A stretch of DNA of 64,000 bases from Streptomyces sp. TBY4 (lineage in GTDB: Bacteria > Actinomycetota > Actinomycetes > Streptomycetales > Streptomycetaceae), in NCBI RefSeq assembly GCF_024213195.1, contig NZ_JANAVF010000024.1, positions 58,187-122,186 of the forward strand, written 5' to 3'. Of the stretch, positions 16,770-25,270 are shown in pieces (the stretch's first letter is position 1; every line of letters starts with the position of its first letter). A model generated the notes under the pieces. That model saw only the letters and a list, made by a program, of their open reading frames with translations. It was not told the origin of the DNA and did not search any database. The position numbers and the translations under genes are program-made.

Positions 16770-17600
16770 TCATCTCACGGCCCTGGGGCCCTGGGCCTCG
16801 ACGGCCACGTCCTGCCAGTCGGACCAGACCTTGAGGCGGTCGGCGTAGGCCGCCGGGAGCAGCTCGTTGCCCTGGGTGCCGAAGAAGACGCGCAGCGGCG
16901 GGTTGTCGGAGTCGACGACCTTCAGCAGCGCGGCGGCGGCGGCGCCCGGGTCGCCGAAGTCGAGGGTCTGCATGAACGCGCCCAGGGCGTCGCGGACCCC
17001 GTCGTACACGGCGATCGGGTCGACGCCGACGGCGGAGGAGCCGCCCCAGTCGGTCGCGTACGCGCCGGGCTCGACGAGGGTGACCTTGATGCCGAGGCCG
17101 GAGACCTCCTGGGCCAGGGACTCGCTCAGGCCTTCCAGCGCCCACTTCGAGGCGTGGTAGCCGCCGACGAGCGGCCACGCGACGACGCCGCCGGTGGAGG
17201 AGATCTGGACGATGTGGCCGCTGCCCTGGGCGCGCAGGAAGGGCAGGGCGGCCTGGGTGACCCAGAGGGCACCGAACAGGTTGGTCTCGAGCTGGTCGCG
17301 CAGGGCCTTCTCGGTCAGCTCCTCGACGGCGCCGAACAGGCCGTAGCCGGCGTTGTTCACGATGACGTCGAGACGGCCGAAGTGCGCGTGGGCCTGCTGG
17401 ACGGCGGCGAACACCGCGTCCTTGTCGGTCACGTCCAGCTTCAGCGCGAGGACGGAGTCCCCGTACGCGGCCACCAGGTCGGCGAGGGCGGCGGTGTCGC
17501 GGGCCGTCGCGGCGACCTTGTCACCGCGCTTCAGGGCGGCCTCGACGTACTTGCGGCCGAAGCCGCGGGAGGAACCGGTGACGAACCAGATCTTGCTCAT
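16770..17600 (-). CDS. Short-chain dehydrogenase/reductase
   Basis: 276 residues, ATG at 17598-17600. Classical SDR: NAD(P) motif VTGSSRGFGRKYVEAAL (TGxxxGxG), NNAGYG, catalytic Ser in QISSTGGVV and the YHASK active site (GGYHASKWALEG), then PG motif VEPGAYATDW. Length and the GSSRGFGR start match the 'SDR family oxidoreductase' group often found with a divergent AraC or TetR regulator; here an AraC gene is divergent across about 125 bp. Reduces a carbonyl or oxidises an alcohol; substrate unknown. Confidence 0.92.
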   Translation of the reverse strand: MSKIWFVTGSSRGFGRKYVEAALKRGDKVAATARDTAALADLVAAYGDSVLALKLDVTDKDAVFAAVQQAHAHFGRLDVIVNNAGYGLFGAVEELTEKALRDQLETNLFGALWVTQAALPFLRAQGSGHIVQISSTGGVVAWPLVGGYHASKWALEGLSESLAQEVSGLGIKVTLVEPGAYATDWGGSSAVGVDPIAVYDGVRDALGAFMQTLDFGDPGAAAAALLKVVDSDNPPLRVFFGTQGNELLPAAYADRLKVWSDWQDVAVEAQGPRAVR

Positions 17601-17725
17601 GATGTGCTCCAAACGGAGGGGGGTGCTGCTTCGTTTTTGACTCTAGGGAGTTGAGAAGAGACTCTCCATGGCAGAAACGATCCAGGACTTGCCGATTCGT
17701 CTCGGCCGTGCGTCAGAAAGGTGCT

Positions 17726-18706
17726 GTGGTGGATAGGCTGCACGGTATGGACGCACTCGCCGACGTACTGGCCACCACCGGATTCAGCGGGGTACTGGTC
17801 GCCCAGCTCCGCTCACGCGGCCCCGGCTGGGGCTGCGCGCTGGAGCAGCAGAACACCGCCGGCTTCCACCTGGTGGCTGAAGGGGCCTGCTGGCTGCGCG
17901 TCGAGGGGCGGCCGCCCCTGCAGCTGGTCCCCGGGGACGTGGTCCTGCTGCCGCGCGGTGAACCGCACAGCCTGGTGGGCGCCCCGGAGGCGGCCGCCGT
18001 GCCGTACGCCGAGCTGGAGGCGGCGCACCCCCCGGGCCGCGAGGGCGTCGTCGACCTCGGGGGCCTGGGGCCCGTCGTGCGCGTGGTCTGCGGCAAGTTC
18101 AGCTACGAGGGCGATGCCACCCGGCACCCCGTCCTGTCCGCGCTGCCGGCCGTGATCCACGTTCCCGGGATGAGCGCGGACGCGGAACTGCAGGGCATCA
18201 TCCGGCTCCTGATCGCCGAGACCACCCGGACGCGGCCCGGAGCCCGGGTCGTGGCTGCCCGTCTGACCGACGTCCTGTTCGTCCAGGTGATCCGTGCCTG
18301 GCTCGAGCTCACCGAGGCCGATGCCGAGACCGGCGCCGGATCGCGGCAGCGGTCCTGGCTCACCGCGCTGCACGACCCGCGGATCGGCGCCGCGCTGTCG
18401 CTGGTCCACGAGACGCCGGAGGCCCCGTGGACGGTGGAGAGCCTGGCGCGCGAGGTGGCGATGTCCCGCCCGGCGTTCGCGCGGCAGTTCAGGGAACTGG
18501 TCGGCGCCGCCCCGCTCGCGTACGTGTCCCGGCTGCGCGTCGACCGGGCCGCGCGGCTGCTGCGCGAGACGGACGATCCGGTCGGCGACATCGGCGAAGC
18601 CGTCGGCTACGCCTCCGAGTTCACCTTCTCCCGCGCCTTCTCCCGGGAACTGGGCATCGCCCCCGGCCGCTACCGGCGGGCCGCCCGGGCGCGGCCCGCC
18701 GCCTGA
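17726..18706 (+). CDS. AraC-family regulator with N-terminal cupin (AraC_binding_6-type)
   Basis: 326 residues from GTG 17726, where AAAGG lies 4 bp upstream; ATG 17747 is the alternative. Cupin part: FHLVAEGACWLRVEGRPPLQLVPGDVVLLPRGEPHSL, characteristic of AraC proteins with a cupin_6 domain. C-terminal double HTH: WTVESLAREVAMSRPAFARQFRELVGAAPLAYVSRLRVDRAARLL and VGDIGEAVGYASEFTFSRAFSRELGIAPGRYR. Divergent from the SDR gene, which it probably activates. Confidence 0.9.
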   Translation: MVDRLHGMDALADVLATTGFSGVLVAQLRSRGPGWGCALEQQNTAGFHLVAEGACWLRVEGRPPLQLVPGDVVLLPRGEPHSLVGAPEAAAVPYAELEAAHPPGREGVVDLGGLGPVVRVVCGKFSYEGDATRHPVLSALPAVIHVPGMSADAELQGIIRLLIAETTRTRPGARVVAARLTDVLFVQVIRAWLELTEADAETGAGSRQRSWLTALHDPRIGAALSLVHETPEAPWTVESLAREVAMSRPAFARQFRELVGAAPLAYVSRLRVDRAARLLRETDDPVGDIGEAVGYASEFTFSRAFSRELGIAPGRYRRAARARPAA

Positions 18707-18783
18707 GCCGCCGCGCACGACCGACACCTTCACCCTGCGCAGGCTCCAAGCGGAGCCGCCCCCGAGCCGCCGCCCCCGGTGTG

Positions 18784-18809
18784 CCGCCTCGCAGCATGCT
18801 GCGAGGCGG
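18784..18809. promoter_or_regulatory. 26-bp perfect palindrome
   Basis: CCGCCTCGCAGCA followed directly by TGCTGCGAGGCGG, no loop, 78 bp after the AraC stop and 92 bp before a small membrane-protein gene. The zero-length spacer favours a dimeric protein-binding site; termination of the AraC transcript is the other reading. Confidence 0.6.
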
Positions 18810-18901
18810 AATGCCGGAAGCTGCAGCCGGAACCGGGCCGGCGGGACGAGCCCCGCTGTCAGAGTGGAACGGCCATCCCCGCTTCCGAAGGAGCCACCAC
18901 C

Positions 18902-19069
18902 ATGGCCCAGACCCAGAAGAACCCGCTCGCCGTCACGACCGGTGTGCTGATCGCCCTCCTGGCCTCGTCCACCGTGCTGTTCGACGGCACGGCGCGGTAC
19001 GTGGTCATGGGTGTGCTCGCCGTCGGCGTGCTCTCCTGCGCCCGCGCGCTCCAGCGGTCCCGCGCGTAA
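18902..19069 (+). CDS. Small two-helix membrane protein
   Basis: 55 residues from ATG 18902, GAAGGAGCC ribosome binding site upstream. Two hydrophobic stretches: VTTGVLIALLASSTVLF and YVVMGVLAVGVLSCARAL, separated by DGTAR, with a basic C-terminus QRSRA. No homologue recognised. Good RBS and third-position bias support it as a real gene. Followed by a terminator hairpin. Confidence 0.65.
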   Translation: MAQTQKNPLAVTTGVLIALLASSTVLFDGTARYVVMGVLAVGVLSCARALQRSRA

Positions 19070-19124
19070 CCGTGGCCGTCTTAGCCGCCTTAGCGGTATT
19101 GGCCGTCTCAGGGCCCGTTCCGAC

Positions 19125-19193
19125 CGGAGTCCGCGCAGGGGGAGCACCTCCGGCGCGGACTCCGTGCTTACCGGGCGGCCGCCGCGGCCGCCC
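19125..19193. terminator. Two hairpins between convergent genes
   Basis: CGGAGTCCGCGC (19125-19136)/GCGCGGACTCCG (19153-19164) and GGGCGGCCG-CCG-CGGCCGCCC (19173-19193). The second abuts the stop of the minus-strand regulator, so the pair probably ends both transcripts. Confidence 0.7.
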
Positions 19194-19196
19194 CCC

Positions 19197-20213
19197 TCAG
19201 ATCCAGCCGCGCTCCCGCGCGAGCAGCGCCGCGTGGAACCGGTTCGACGCGTCGAGCCGGTGCATCAGCGTCGCCACGTACTTGCGGTACGTCCGCACCG
19301 AGATCCCCACGTCCCGCGCCCCGTTCTCGTCCTTGTCGGCCGTGCACAGCGACTCCAGGATCCGGCGCTCCAGTTCCGTCGGGCGCTCGCCCTCTGCCGC
19401 CGGCCCCTCCTCGTCCGCCGCGGCCGGTATCTCCTGCGCCTGTCCCCACATCCGGTCGAAGAGGGACACCAGGGTGGTCACCAGGCCCGGTTCACGGGTC
19501 AGCAGGGCGCCCCGCTTGCTGTCGGAGGGGTCGATCGGGGTCAGCGCCGCCGCCCGGTCGAAGATGAGGATGCGTTCCAGGTCGAGCCGGGACACCCGTA
19601 CCTCCGCCCCCTTGCCGGCCATCTCCCGCAGGTACGCCATCGTGCCCGGATCGTCCAGCGCCGCCGCCCCGAACAGGCTGCGCATCCGGATCCCGCGCCG
19701 CAGGATGCGGGCGTCGGCGGGTCTGGAGGTCTCGATGATCTCGGGCCGCATCACCCCCGAGGGCCAGGTGGTCATCGACTCCGAGCGGGTGAAGAAGGTC
19801 AGCTCGTCGATGGCGGCCCGCACCTGTTCGATGCCCATCAGCCGTTCCATGGAAGGCCGGTCGGCCCCCGCGATCGCGTCCGAGGTCGTGGCCGCGTCCC
19901 GTTCCGCGAGCAGCGAGGCCACGATCGCGTCGGCCGCGGCCTTGGTCTCCAGCTCCTGCCGGATCCGGGAGATCCGGGCGTCGATCAGGTGCTGCACCGC
20001 CTTGGCGGGACTGACCGGGCGCAGCAGCCCCTCGGTCATCGCGGCGAGCCCGAGTGCGGTGGCCCGCTGCCGCAGGACGCGTACCGCTTCCTCGTCCAGA
20101 TCGGCGTGCCGCACGAGCTGTTCGGGATCTGCGCCGCCGCTCCTGAGCAGGACGCGGTAGAAGCGTTCGTCCTCCGGATCGATATCGAGAAACGCCAGAT
20201 CCGCATCCCCCAT
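19197..20213 (-). CDS. LuxR-type (GerE HTH) regulator with TrmB-like middle domain
   Basis: 338 residues from ATG 20213 (a second in-frame ATG is at 20225). N-terminus: winged-helix-like RFYRVLLRSGGADPEQLVRHADLDEEAVRVLRQRATALGLA; middle: ARILRRGIRMRSLF...GAEVRVS, as in TrmB-like regulators; C-terminus: PTELERRILESLCTADKDENGARDVGISVRTYRKYVATLMHRLDASNRFHAALLA, a LuxR/GerE HTH. No response-regulator receiver. This family often sits beside RiPP and other secondary-metabolite genes in Streptomyces. It is divergent from a small secreted peptide and the RiPP locus and is the best candidate cluster regulator. Confidence 0.85.
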   Translation of the reverse strand: MGDADLAFLDIDPEDERFYRVLLRSGGADPEQLVRHADLDEEAVRVLRQRATALGLAAMTEGLLRPVSPAKAVQHLIDARISRIRQELETKAAADAIVASLLAERDAATTSDAIAGADRPSMERLMGIEQVRAAIDELTFFTRSESMTTWPSGVMRPEIIETSRPADARILRRGIRMRSLFGAAALDDPGTMAYLREMAGKGAEVRVSRLDLERILIFDRAAALTPIDPSDSKRGALLTREPGLVTTLVSLFDRMWGQAQEIPAAADEEGPAAEGERPTELERRILESLCTADKDENGARDVGISVRTYRKYVATLMHRLDASNRFHAALLARERGWI

Positions 20214-20246
20214 GGATTCCCCCAACGCCGTGGCCGGTCATTACCC

Positions 20247-20276
20247 GGCCTAGATCTACCGGTTACCCCGGGTCAA
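20247..20276 (-). promoter_or_regulatory. Candidate promoter of the LuxR-type gene
   Basis: On the minus strand TTGACC (20271-20276) and TAGGCC (20247-20252) with an 18-bp spacer, about 35 bp upstream of the gene. Confidence 0.4.
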
Positions 20277-20512
20277 GGCTACGGCAATGATCCATTCCGC
20301 TTCCGTCTCCCCTTACGGAAGGAGGCCGCCGGCGGTGCAGTAAGTGACCTCCGGGAACGCAGCAAGCTGCGCGTACGAGCCCTCGAACGCGGGCTTTGCG
20401 AACGGCAGAGTTGTGGTCACAAGGAGCCGCCGGGAAAACAACCGGAGGCCACCGGAACCGGGACCCGAAAGGGCCGGGTCCGGGACGGACCGCAAATCGA
20501 GGGGGAACCACC

Positions 20513-20707
20513 ATGATGAAGCGCCTCAGCGTCACTCTCGCCGCCGCCGTACTCATCGGCCTGGCGGGTGCCGGCACCGCGAACGCCGACACCCCGGCCC
20601 CGCTTCCCTCCCCCGGTACCCAGGTCTGCGTCCCGATTCCGGCCGGTCTCCCGCTCCCCGGCGTCTGCGTGATCATCCCGGGCCGCGACACCCACAACTG
20701 GGACTAG
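20513..20707 (+). CDS. Small secreted peptide with two cysteines
   Basis: 64 residues from ATG 20513 (ATG 20516 also possible; GAGGGGG upstream). Clear Sec signal peptide MMKRLSVTLAAAVLIGLAGAGTANA with AxA-type cleavage site, leaving about 39 residues: DTPAPLPSPGTQVCVPIPAG then LPLPGVCVIIPGRDTHNWD. The mature part is Pro-rich with two Cys that could form one disulfide. Not a chaplin, not a lanthipeptide precursor that I recognise. It lies between the LuxR-type regulator and the luciferase-like gene of the RiPP locus with nearly 300 bp of upstream non-coding DNA. Function unknown. Confidence 0.7.
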   Translation: MMKRLSVTLAAAVLIGLAGAGTANADTPAPLPSPGTQVCVPIPAGLPLPGVCVIIPGRDTHNWD

Positions 20708-20905
20708 CAGCCGCTCCCGCAGGGGCCTTCGGAGAGAAGAGACCGACAAATGATCTCCGCGCCGGAATTACCCGGCGGCCCGGTCCCCGCGATATTCGAT
20801 CTTCCTCGGCTCTTCCCCGCCCTTCTGATCCCCGCCCTCCTCCGATCCTGACCATCCGGCTTCCGGAAACGAACTTCCGGACCGAGCACAAGGAGAGAAA
20901 GTCCG

Positions 20906-21892
20906 ATGACCGCCTACTCGGTGCTCGTCCCCTTCGTTCCGAGCCGCCCCGAGCAGCTCCTGCCCTTCGCCGGGCTCGTCCACTGGACCGGGGCCGAACG
21001 CCTCTGGCAGGGACAGAGCCTGGTCACCGAGACCCACCAGGCCTTCGCCCACGCCGCCGGCGCCGGATTCCGGGTCCCCGTCGGACTCGGAGTGACCCTG
21101 ATGCCCCTGCGCCACCCCACGGAGGCCGCCCTCCAGGCCCGTTCCCTCGCGCTGATGACGGGTCAGCCGGTCCTCGCCGGCTACGGACCGGGAGCCCCCG
21201 CGGTGCAGAAGGCCCTGCTCGGAGCCCCGTACCGGAGCCCGCTCACCGCCGCCCGGGAGTACCTGAGCGCCGTACGCGCCGCCCTCGACGGCACGGACGC
21301 GGTCCTGGACGGGGAGTACCTGCACCAGGAGGCGCTGCTGCCGCCGGTGCCCGGACCGCCCGTAGAGATCGGGCTCGGGGTCCTGCGCCCCGGCATGGCG
21401 AGGCTGGCGGGCGAGGTGGCCGACGCGGCGATCTGCTGGCTGACCCCGGCCCGCTACCTGGCCGACACGATCGTGCCCGAGGTGCGCAAGAGCGCCGAGA
21501 GCGCGGACCGGCCGGCGCCCAAGGTGGTGGCCATGGTGCCGATCGCCCTGGCGGCGCCCGACCGGGACCCCGTACGCCTCGCCCTCGCCTCCAACCGGCA
21601 CCACCTGAAGGCGCCGCACTACCAGGACATGCTCCGGCGCGGCGGTGTCGAACTCCCCGCCGCCACCGGTGCGGAGGCGGACGACGAGCGTGCGCGGGGC
21701 GCGGCCCTGGTCGCCGGCGACGCCTTCCTCTACGGGGAGCCCGCCGAACTCCTCGCGAAACTGGAGGCCTTCCGCGAGGCGGGCGTGGACGAGATCGTCC
21801 TCAACGTCACGGGAGTGGCCCAGCTGTACGGCGCCCAGGTCGCGAGCCGTGAACTGCGCTCGCTGCTCACGCTCCTGGGGCTGGCCTCCTGA
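20906..21892 (+). CDS. Luciferase-like (LLM) F420/FMN-dependent oxidoreductase, candidate LanJ-type dehydroamino-acid reductase
   Basis: 328 residues, AAGGAGAG upstream of ATG. TIM-barrel LLM features: GVTLMPLRHPTEAALQARSLALMTG (the F420/FMN-binding region after beta strand 3), LAGYGPG, SPLTAAREYLSAVRAALDG, PVEIGLGVLRPGMARLAGEVADAAICWLTPA and GVDEIVLNVTG. Established: LLM-fold enzymes called LanJ_C reduce Dha/Dhb to D-Ala/D-Abu using F420H2 in class V lanthipeptides (lexapeptide LxmJ). Inference: with LanKC in the same locus this enzyme could do the same to the daptide precursors. Alternatively it hydroxylates or dehydrogenates the peptide. It is the first gene of the RiPP run, 155 bp upstream of the recognition protein. 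Confidence 0.85.
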   Translation: MTAYSVLVPFVPSRPEQLLPFAGLVHWTGAERLWQGQSLVTETHQAFAHAAGAGFRVPVGLGVTLMPLRHPTEAALQARSLALMTGQPVLAGYGPGAPAVQKALLGAPYRSPLTAAREYLSAVRAALDGTDAVLDGEYLHQEALLPPVPGPPVEIGLGVLRPGMARLAGEVADAAICWLTPARYLADTIVPEVRKSAESADRPAPKVVAMVPIALAAPDRDPVRLALASNRHHLKAPHYQDMLRRGGVELPAATGAEADDERARGAALVAGDAFLYGEPAELLAKLEAFREAGVDEIVLNVTGVAQLYGAQVASRELRSLLTLLGLAS

Positions 21893-22047
21893 CCGGAGGC
21901 GTCCCGGACCCTCCGCCCGCAGCTCCGTACCGCAGCTCGCTCCGGCCCCCGCAGCTCCGTACGCCCTGACTTCCGGCCGCCCTCGGCCGATCCCCTCCAG
22001 CTCCGCGTCATCAGGCGCCCGCGTCCACCCACGCACTCACGTTAGGC

Positions 22048-23136
22048 ATGTTCATGACACTCACTTCCGTCAAGGCCCACGCCTTGCAGTGGGGCACCGG
22101 ACGCCCCCTGGCCGCACTCGCCCCCCGCCCGCCGTTCACCGCGACGGTCGTCCTGGAGGACGCCGCCCACCTCGACGCCCTCCTCGGCAGCGGAGTGGCC
22201 GGACCCGGCACCGTCGTCCTCGTCCCCGGGGACGAGCCGACCGCCGAGCCCGAGCCGCACGAGGCCACCGGCGCCCAGGTCATCGTCTGGCAGGGCTCCC
22301 TCGGCGAACCCGGCGCGGAGGCCGGCCTGCACCCCGACTTCTACCTCCAGGTCCAGGCGTACTCGATCACGCCCTACCTCTCCGTCCTCGGACCCACCCT
22401 GGTCCGCATCGCCGAGGAAGCCGACTTCCAGGCCTTCCTGGAGGACGCCGACCGGGCCCTGGAGGAAGGCGAGTTCTCCGCCTTCCTGACCCACCCCTCG
22501 GTCCAGCTCGCCGACCTCGGCGCCCTCGGCGGCAACGGCGACGGCGACGGCCCGGCCCTGCGCCTCTACGTCGCCGCCGACGGAGCCGTCAGCGTCGCCC
22601 CCGGAGTCACCCCGCTCGGCCCCGTCGGCACCCCCGCCGCCGCACTGCACCAGGCCTGGGAGGACTCCGCCGGAGCCCTGGCCGGCGTGCTCGACGAGGA
22701 CCTGCGCCGCGAGCAGCTCGCCGCCCGGCCCTGGATCTCCCGCTACCTGGCCGCCGTCGGCGCCATCCGCGAAGCCGTCACCCGGGGTCTCGAACACCCC
22801 CGCGTCTCCGGCTTCGGCGGCCGCCTCGTCCCCGCCCTCGCCGACCACCCCGCACCGCAGGACACCTCCGGCGACAGCCCGGTGCTGCTCTTCACCGCCG
22901 AGCAGGCCCTGATCCACCACCCCGGGGACCGCCGCACCATCGCCCTCTCCCCGGACGCCGCCCAGGCCGCCGAAGCCCTGCTCGTCACGGGCAGCGCCCA
23001 GGCCGCCGCCGACCACGCCGACCCGGCCACCGTCGACGCCGTCGCCGCCTACTTCGCCGGCATCGGACTGCCCCTCACCGAGTCCGCCGCACCCCGTACC
23101 GCCACCCCCGACGCCACGGAAGGAGCGACCATCTGA
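22048..23136 (+). CDS. Daptide RiPP recognition/biosynthesis protein (MpaB-like)
   Basis: 362 residues (ATG 22048; ATG 22054 equally possible, weak RBS TTAGG). No catalytic motif visible. Acidic, with LHPDFYLQVQAYSITPYLSVLGPTLVRIAEEADFQAFLEDADRALEEGEFSAFLTHPSVQLADLGAL in the first half and LRLYVAADGAVSVAPGVTPLGPVG plus LLFTAEQALIHHPGDRRTIALS later. The position immediately ahead of the methyltransferase/aminotransferase/dehydrogenase trio is that of the recognition protein of daptide clusters, which delivers the leader peptide to the modifying enzymes. Assignment rests on context and general resemblance; no alignment was possible. Stop and next start overlap (TGATG at 23134-23138). Confidence 0.65.
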   Translation: MFMTLTSVKAHALQWGTGRPLAALAPRPPFTATVVLEDAAHLDALLGSGVAGPGTVVLVPGDEPTAEPEPHEATGAQVIVWQGSLGEPGAEAGLHPDFYLQVQAYSITPYLSVLGPTLVRIAEEADFQAFLEDADRALEEGEFSAFLTHPSVQLADLGALGGNGDGDGPALRLYVAADGAVSVAPGVTPLGPVGTPAAALHQAWEDSAGALAGVLDEDLRREQLAARPWISRYLAAVGAIREAVTRGLEHPRVSGFGGRLVPALADHPAPQDTSGDSPVLLFTAEQALIHHPGDRRTIALSPDAAQAAEALLVTGSAQAAADHADPATVDAVAAYFAGIGLPLTESAAPRTATPDATEGATI

Positions 23137-23963
23137 TGGGCGCCATACTGCTCAGCCCCGCCGCCGCGGGCACCGGCCTCACCGGCCGCGCCGCCGAGGC
23201 CGTCGCCGAACTCGGGGACCGCGCCGTCCTGTGCGACCTCTACGACGAGGCCGGCGCCCCCGTCTACCACGACATCGCCGGCACCACCCCGCACGAGGTC
23301 CGCGAACTCCTCTCCGCCCTGCGCCGCGTACCCGGCCCGGTCCTCGACCTCGCCGCCGGCTCCGGCCGGCTGACCTTCCCCTTCCTGGCCCTCGGCCGCG
23401 AGGTCACCGCCCTCGAACTCTCCGGCCACATGATCGGACTGCTCCGGGACCGGCTCGCCGCCACCCCGGCCTCCCTCCAGGGCCGCTGCACCCCCGTCCA
23501 GGCCGACATGAGCGACTTCTCGCTCGGCCGCCGCTTCGGCGCCGTCGTCCTCGGCACCACCTCCATCTCCCTCCTCCCGGCGGAGGCCCGCCCCGGCCTC
23601 TACCGCTGCGTACGGGAACACCTGGCGCCCGGCGGCAGGTTCCTGCTCACCACCGTCGAGGTGGACGCCGCCGACGACGGCAGCGACGAGAGCGAGATCC
23701 TCGCCCCCGGCGAGATCACCGGCCGCTCCTACCGGATGATCGAACAGTGGACCTCGGGCAACAGCTCCCGCACGGTCACCGTCATCCCCGCGGACCCGCC
23801 GGCCGAAGGCCCCGTCCACGTCGCCACCACCACCATCGGCGTGATGCCCGCACCGCTGCTGGTCGCCGAGCTCGAAGCCGCCGGCTTCGCCCTCCGCTCC
23901 ACCACGCCCATCCCCGGCGGCGGCCGCCACCACGACGTCCTCCTGGAAGCCGAGGCCCTGTGA
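23136..23963 (+). CDS. Daptide SAM-dependent N-methyltransferase (MpaM-like)
   Basis: 275 residues. SAM motif I VLDLAAGSGRLTFPFLALG, motif II VTALELSGHMIGLL, then QADMSDFSLGRRFGAVVLG and LAPGGRFLLTTVEV. The N-terminal about 50 residues (LCDLYDEAGAPVYHDIAG) are typical of small-molecule methyltransferases. In daptides the methyltransferase dimethylates the amine created at the peptide C-terminus (known for the mpa pathway). Here it is coupled 1-bp overlap on both sides, between recognition protein and aminotransferase genes. Confidence 0.85.
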   Translation: MGAILLSPAAAGTGLTGRAAEAVAELGDRAVLCDLYDEAGAPVYHDIAGTTPHEVRELLSALRRVPGPVLDLAAGSGRLTFPFLALGREVTALELSGHMIGLLRDRLAATPASLQGRCTPVQADMSDFSLGRRFGAVVLGTTSISLLPAEARPGLYRCVREHLAPGGRFLLTTVEVDAADDGSDESEILAPGEITGRSYRMIEQWTSGNSSRTVTVIPADPPAEGPVHVATTTIGVMPAPLLVAELEAAGFALRSTTPIPGGGRHHDVLLEAEAL

Positions 23964-25270
23964 TGACCACCGCCCTGCCCGCCCTGACCGGACGGGACGA
24001 CGAGACCCCCGACCACGGCCACCCGGCCCTGTGGACCTCCCTGCTCCCGCCCTCCGCCCACAACGACGACGCCATCTGCGCCGTCTCCGCCCAGGGGATG
24101 TACGTACGGTTCGCCGACGGCAGCGAACTCCTCGACGGCGACTCGGGCCTGTGGAACGCCAACCTCGGCCACGGCAACCGGCACATCGCCGAGGCCTGCC
24201 ACCAGGCCCTGCTGAGCGCCTCGTACCTGAGCGTCTTCCGCTACGAACACCCCTACGCCCGGCAGGCCGCCGAGGCCCTGGTGGAGCTCTGCGGAGCCGA
24301 CCACTTCGCCCGCGTCCTCTTCTCCACCTCCGGCGGCGCGGCCAACGACCTGGTCATGAAGACCGCCCGGCACTACCACGCCCTGCGCGGCGCCGAGAAG
24401 CGCAAGATCATCGTGGGGCTGCGCGGCAGCTACCACGGCCTGACCTTCGGCGGCTTCGCCCTCACCGGCGAGAACCTCGGCCAGCAGGTCTACGGGGTCG
24501 ACCAGCGCCTGGTGCGCCACGTCACCCCCAACGACCCCGCCGACATCGAGAAGCTGATGCGGGCCCAGGGATCCCAGATCGCCGCCGTCGTCGTCGAACC
24601 CGTCCTCGGCAGCGGCGCCCTCCCCCTCACCGACGAGTACCTCCAGACCCTCTTCCGGCTCCGCGAGGAACACGGGTTCCTGCTCGCCGCCGACGAGGTG
24701 GCCACCGGATTCGGCCGCACCGGATCGATGTTCGCCTCCCAGCTGTGGAGCGAACGCCCCGACCTGCTGGTCACCTCCAAGGGCCTGACCAACGGCACCT
24801 GCGCGGCCGCCGCCGTCATCGTCTCCCGGACCATCGCCGACGCCTTCCGCGAGGCCGACGCCACCCTGACCCACGGCGAGACCCAGGCCGGCACCCCCGT
24901 CACCTGCGCCGCGATCATCGCCACCATCGAGGAGATGCGCCGCCTCGACGCCGTCTCCCGGGGCCGGCGCGCCGCCGAGACCCTCGGCGCCCACCTGGAC
25001 CGGCTCGTCGCCGAACACCCCCTCTTCGACTCCCACGACGGCCGCGGCCTCTTCCGCTCGCTGCGCATCCTCACCCCCGGGGGCGAACCCCTGCCGCAGG
25101 CCCGGGTCCTCGACCAGATCGCCGCCATCCGGGCGGCGGGCGCCATCGTCCACGCCGGCTCCCACGGCATCCAGATCATGCCGCCGCTCACCGCGACGGA
25201 CGCCGAGATCGACGCCCTCATGGAAGCCGTACGGACCGGAGTCGAAGCCTTCTCCGGAGGGCTGCGGTGA
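23963..25270 (+). CDS. Daptide class III PLP aminotransferase
   Basis: 435 residues. Class III aminotransferase motifs: GLWNANLGHGNRHIAEA, STSGGAANDLVMKTAR (PLP phosphate), GLRGSYHGLTFGGFALTG, VVVEPVLGSGA, FLLAADEVATGFGRTGSMFA (Asp binding the pyridine N), and the Schiff-base lysine in LVTSKGLTNG. In the daptide pathway such an enzyme converts the C-terminal ketone, left after oxidation and decarboxylation of Thr, to an amine. Overlaps neighbours by 1 bp and 4 bp, so it belongs to the same translation-coupled operon. Confidence 0.9.
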   Translation: MTTALPALTGRDDETPDHGHPALWTSLLPPSAHNDDAICAVSAQGMYVRFADGSELLDGDSGLWNANLGHGNRHIAEACHQALLSASYLSVFRYEHPYARQAAEALVELCGADHFARVLFSTSGGAANDLVMKTARHYHALRGAEKRKIIVGLRGSYHGLTFGGFALTGENLGQQVYGVDQRLVRHVTPNDPADIEKLMRAQGSQIAAVVVEPVLGSGALPLTDEYLQTLFRLREEHGFLLAADEVATGFGRTGSMFASQLWSERPDLLVTSKGLTNGTCAAAAVIVSRTIADAFREADATLTHGETQAGTPVTCAAIIATIEEMRRLDAVSRGRRAAETLGAHLDRLVAEHPLFDSHDGRGLFRSLRILTPGGEPLPQARVLDQIAAIRAAGAIVHAGSHGIQIMPPLTATDAEIDALMEAVRTGVEAFSGGLR

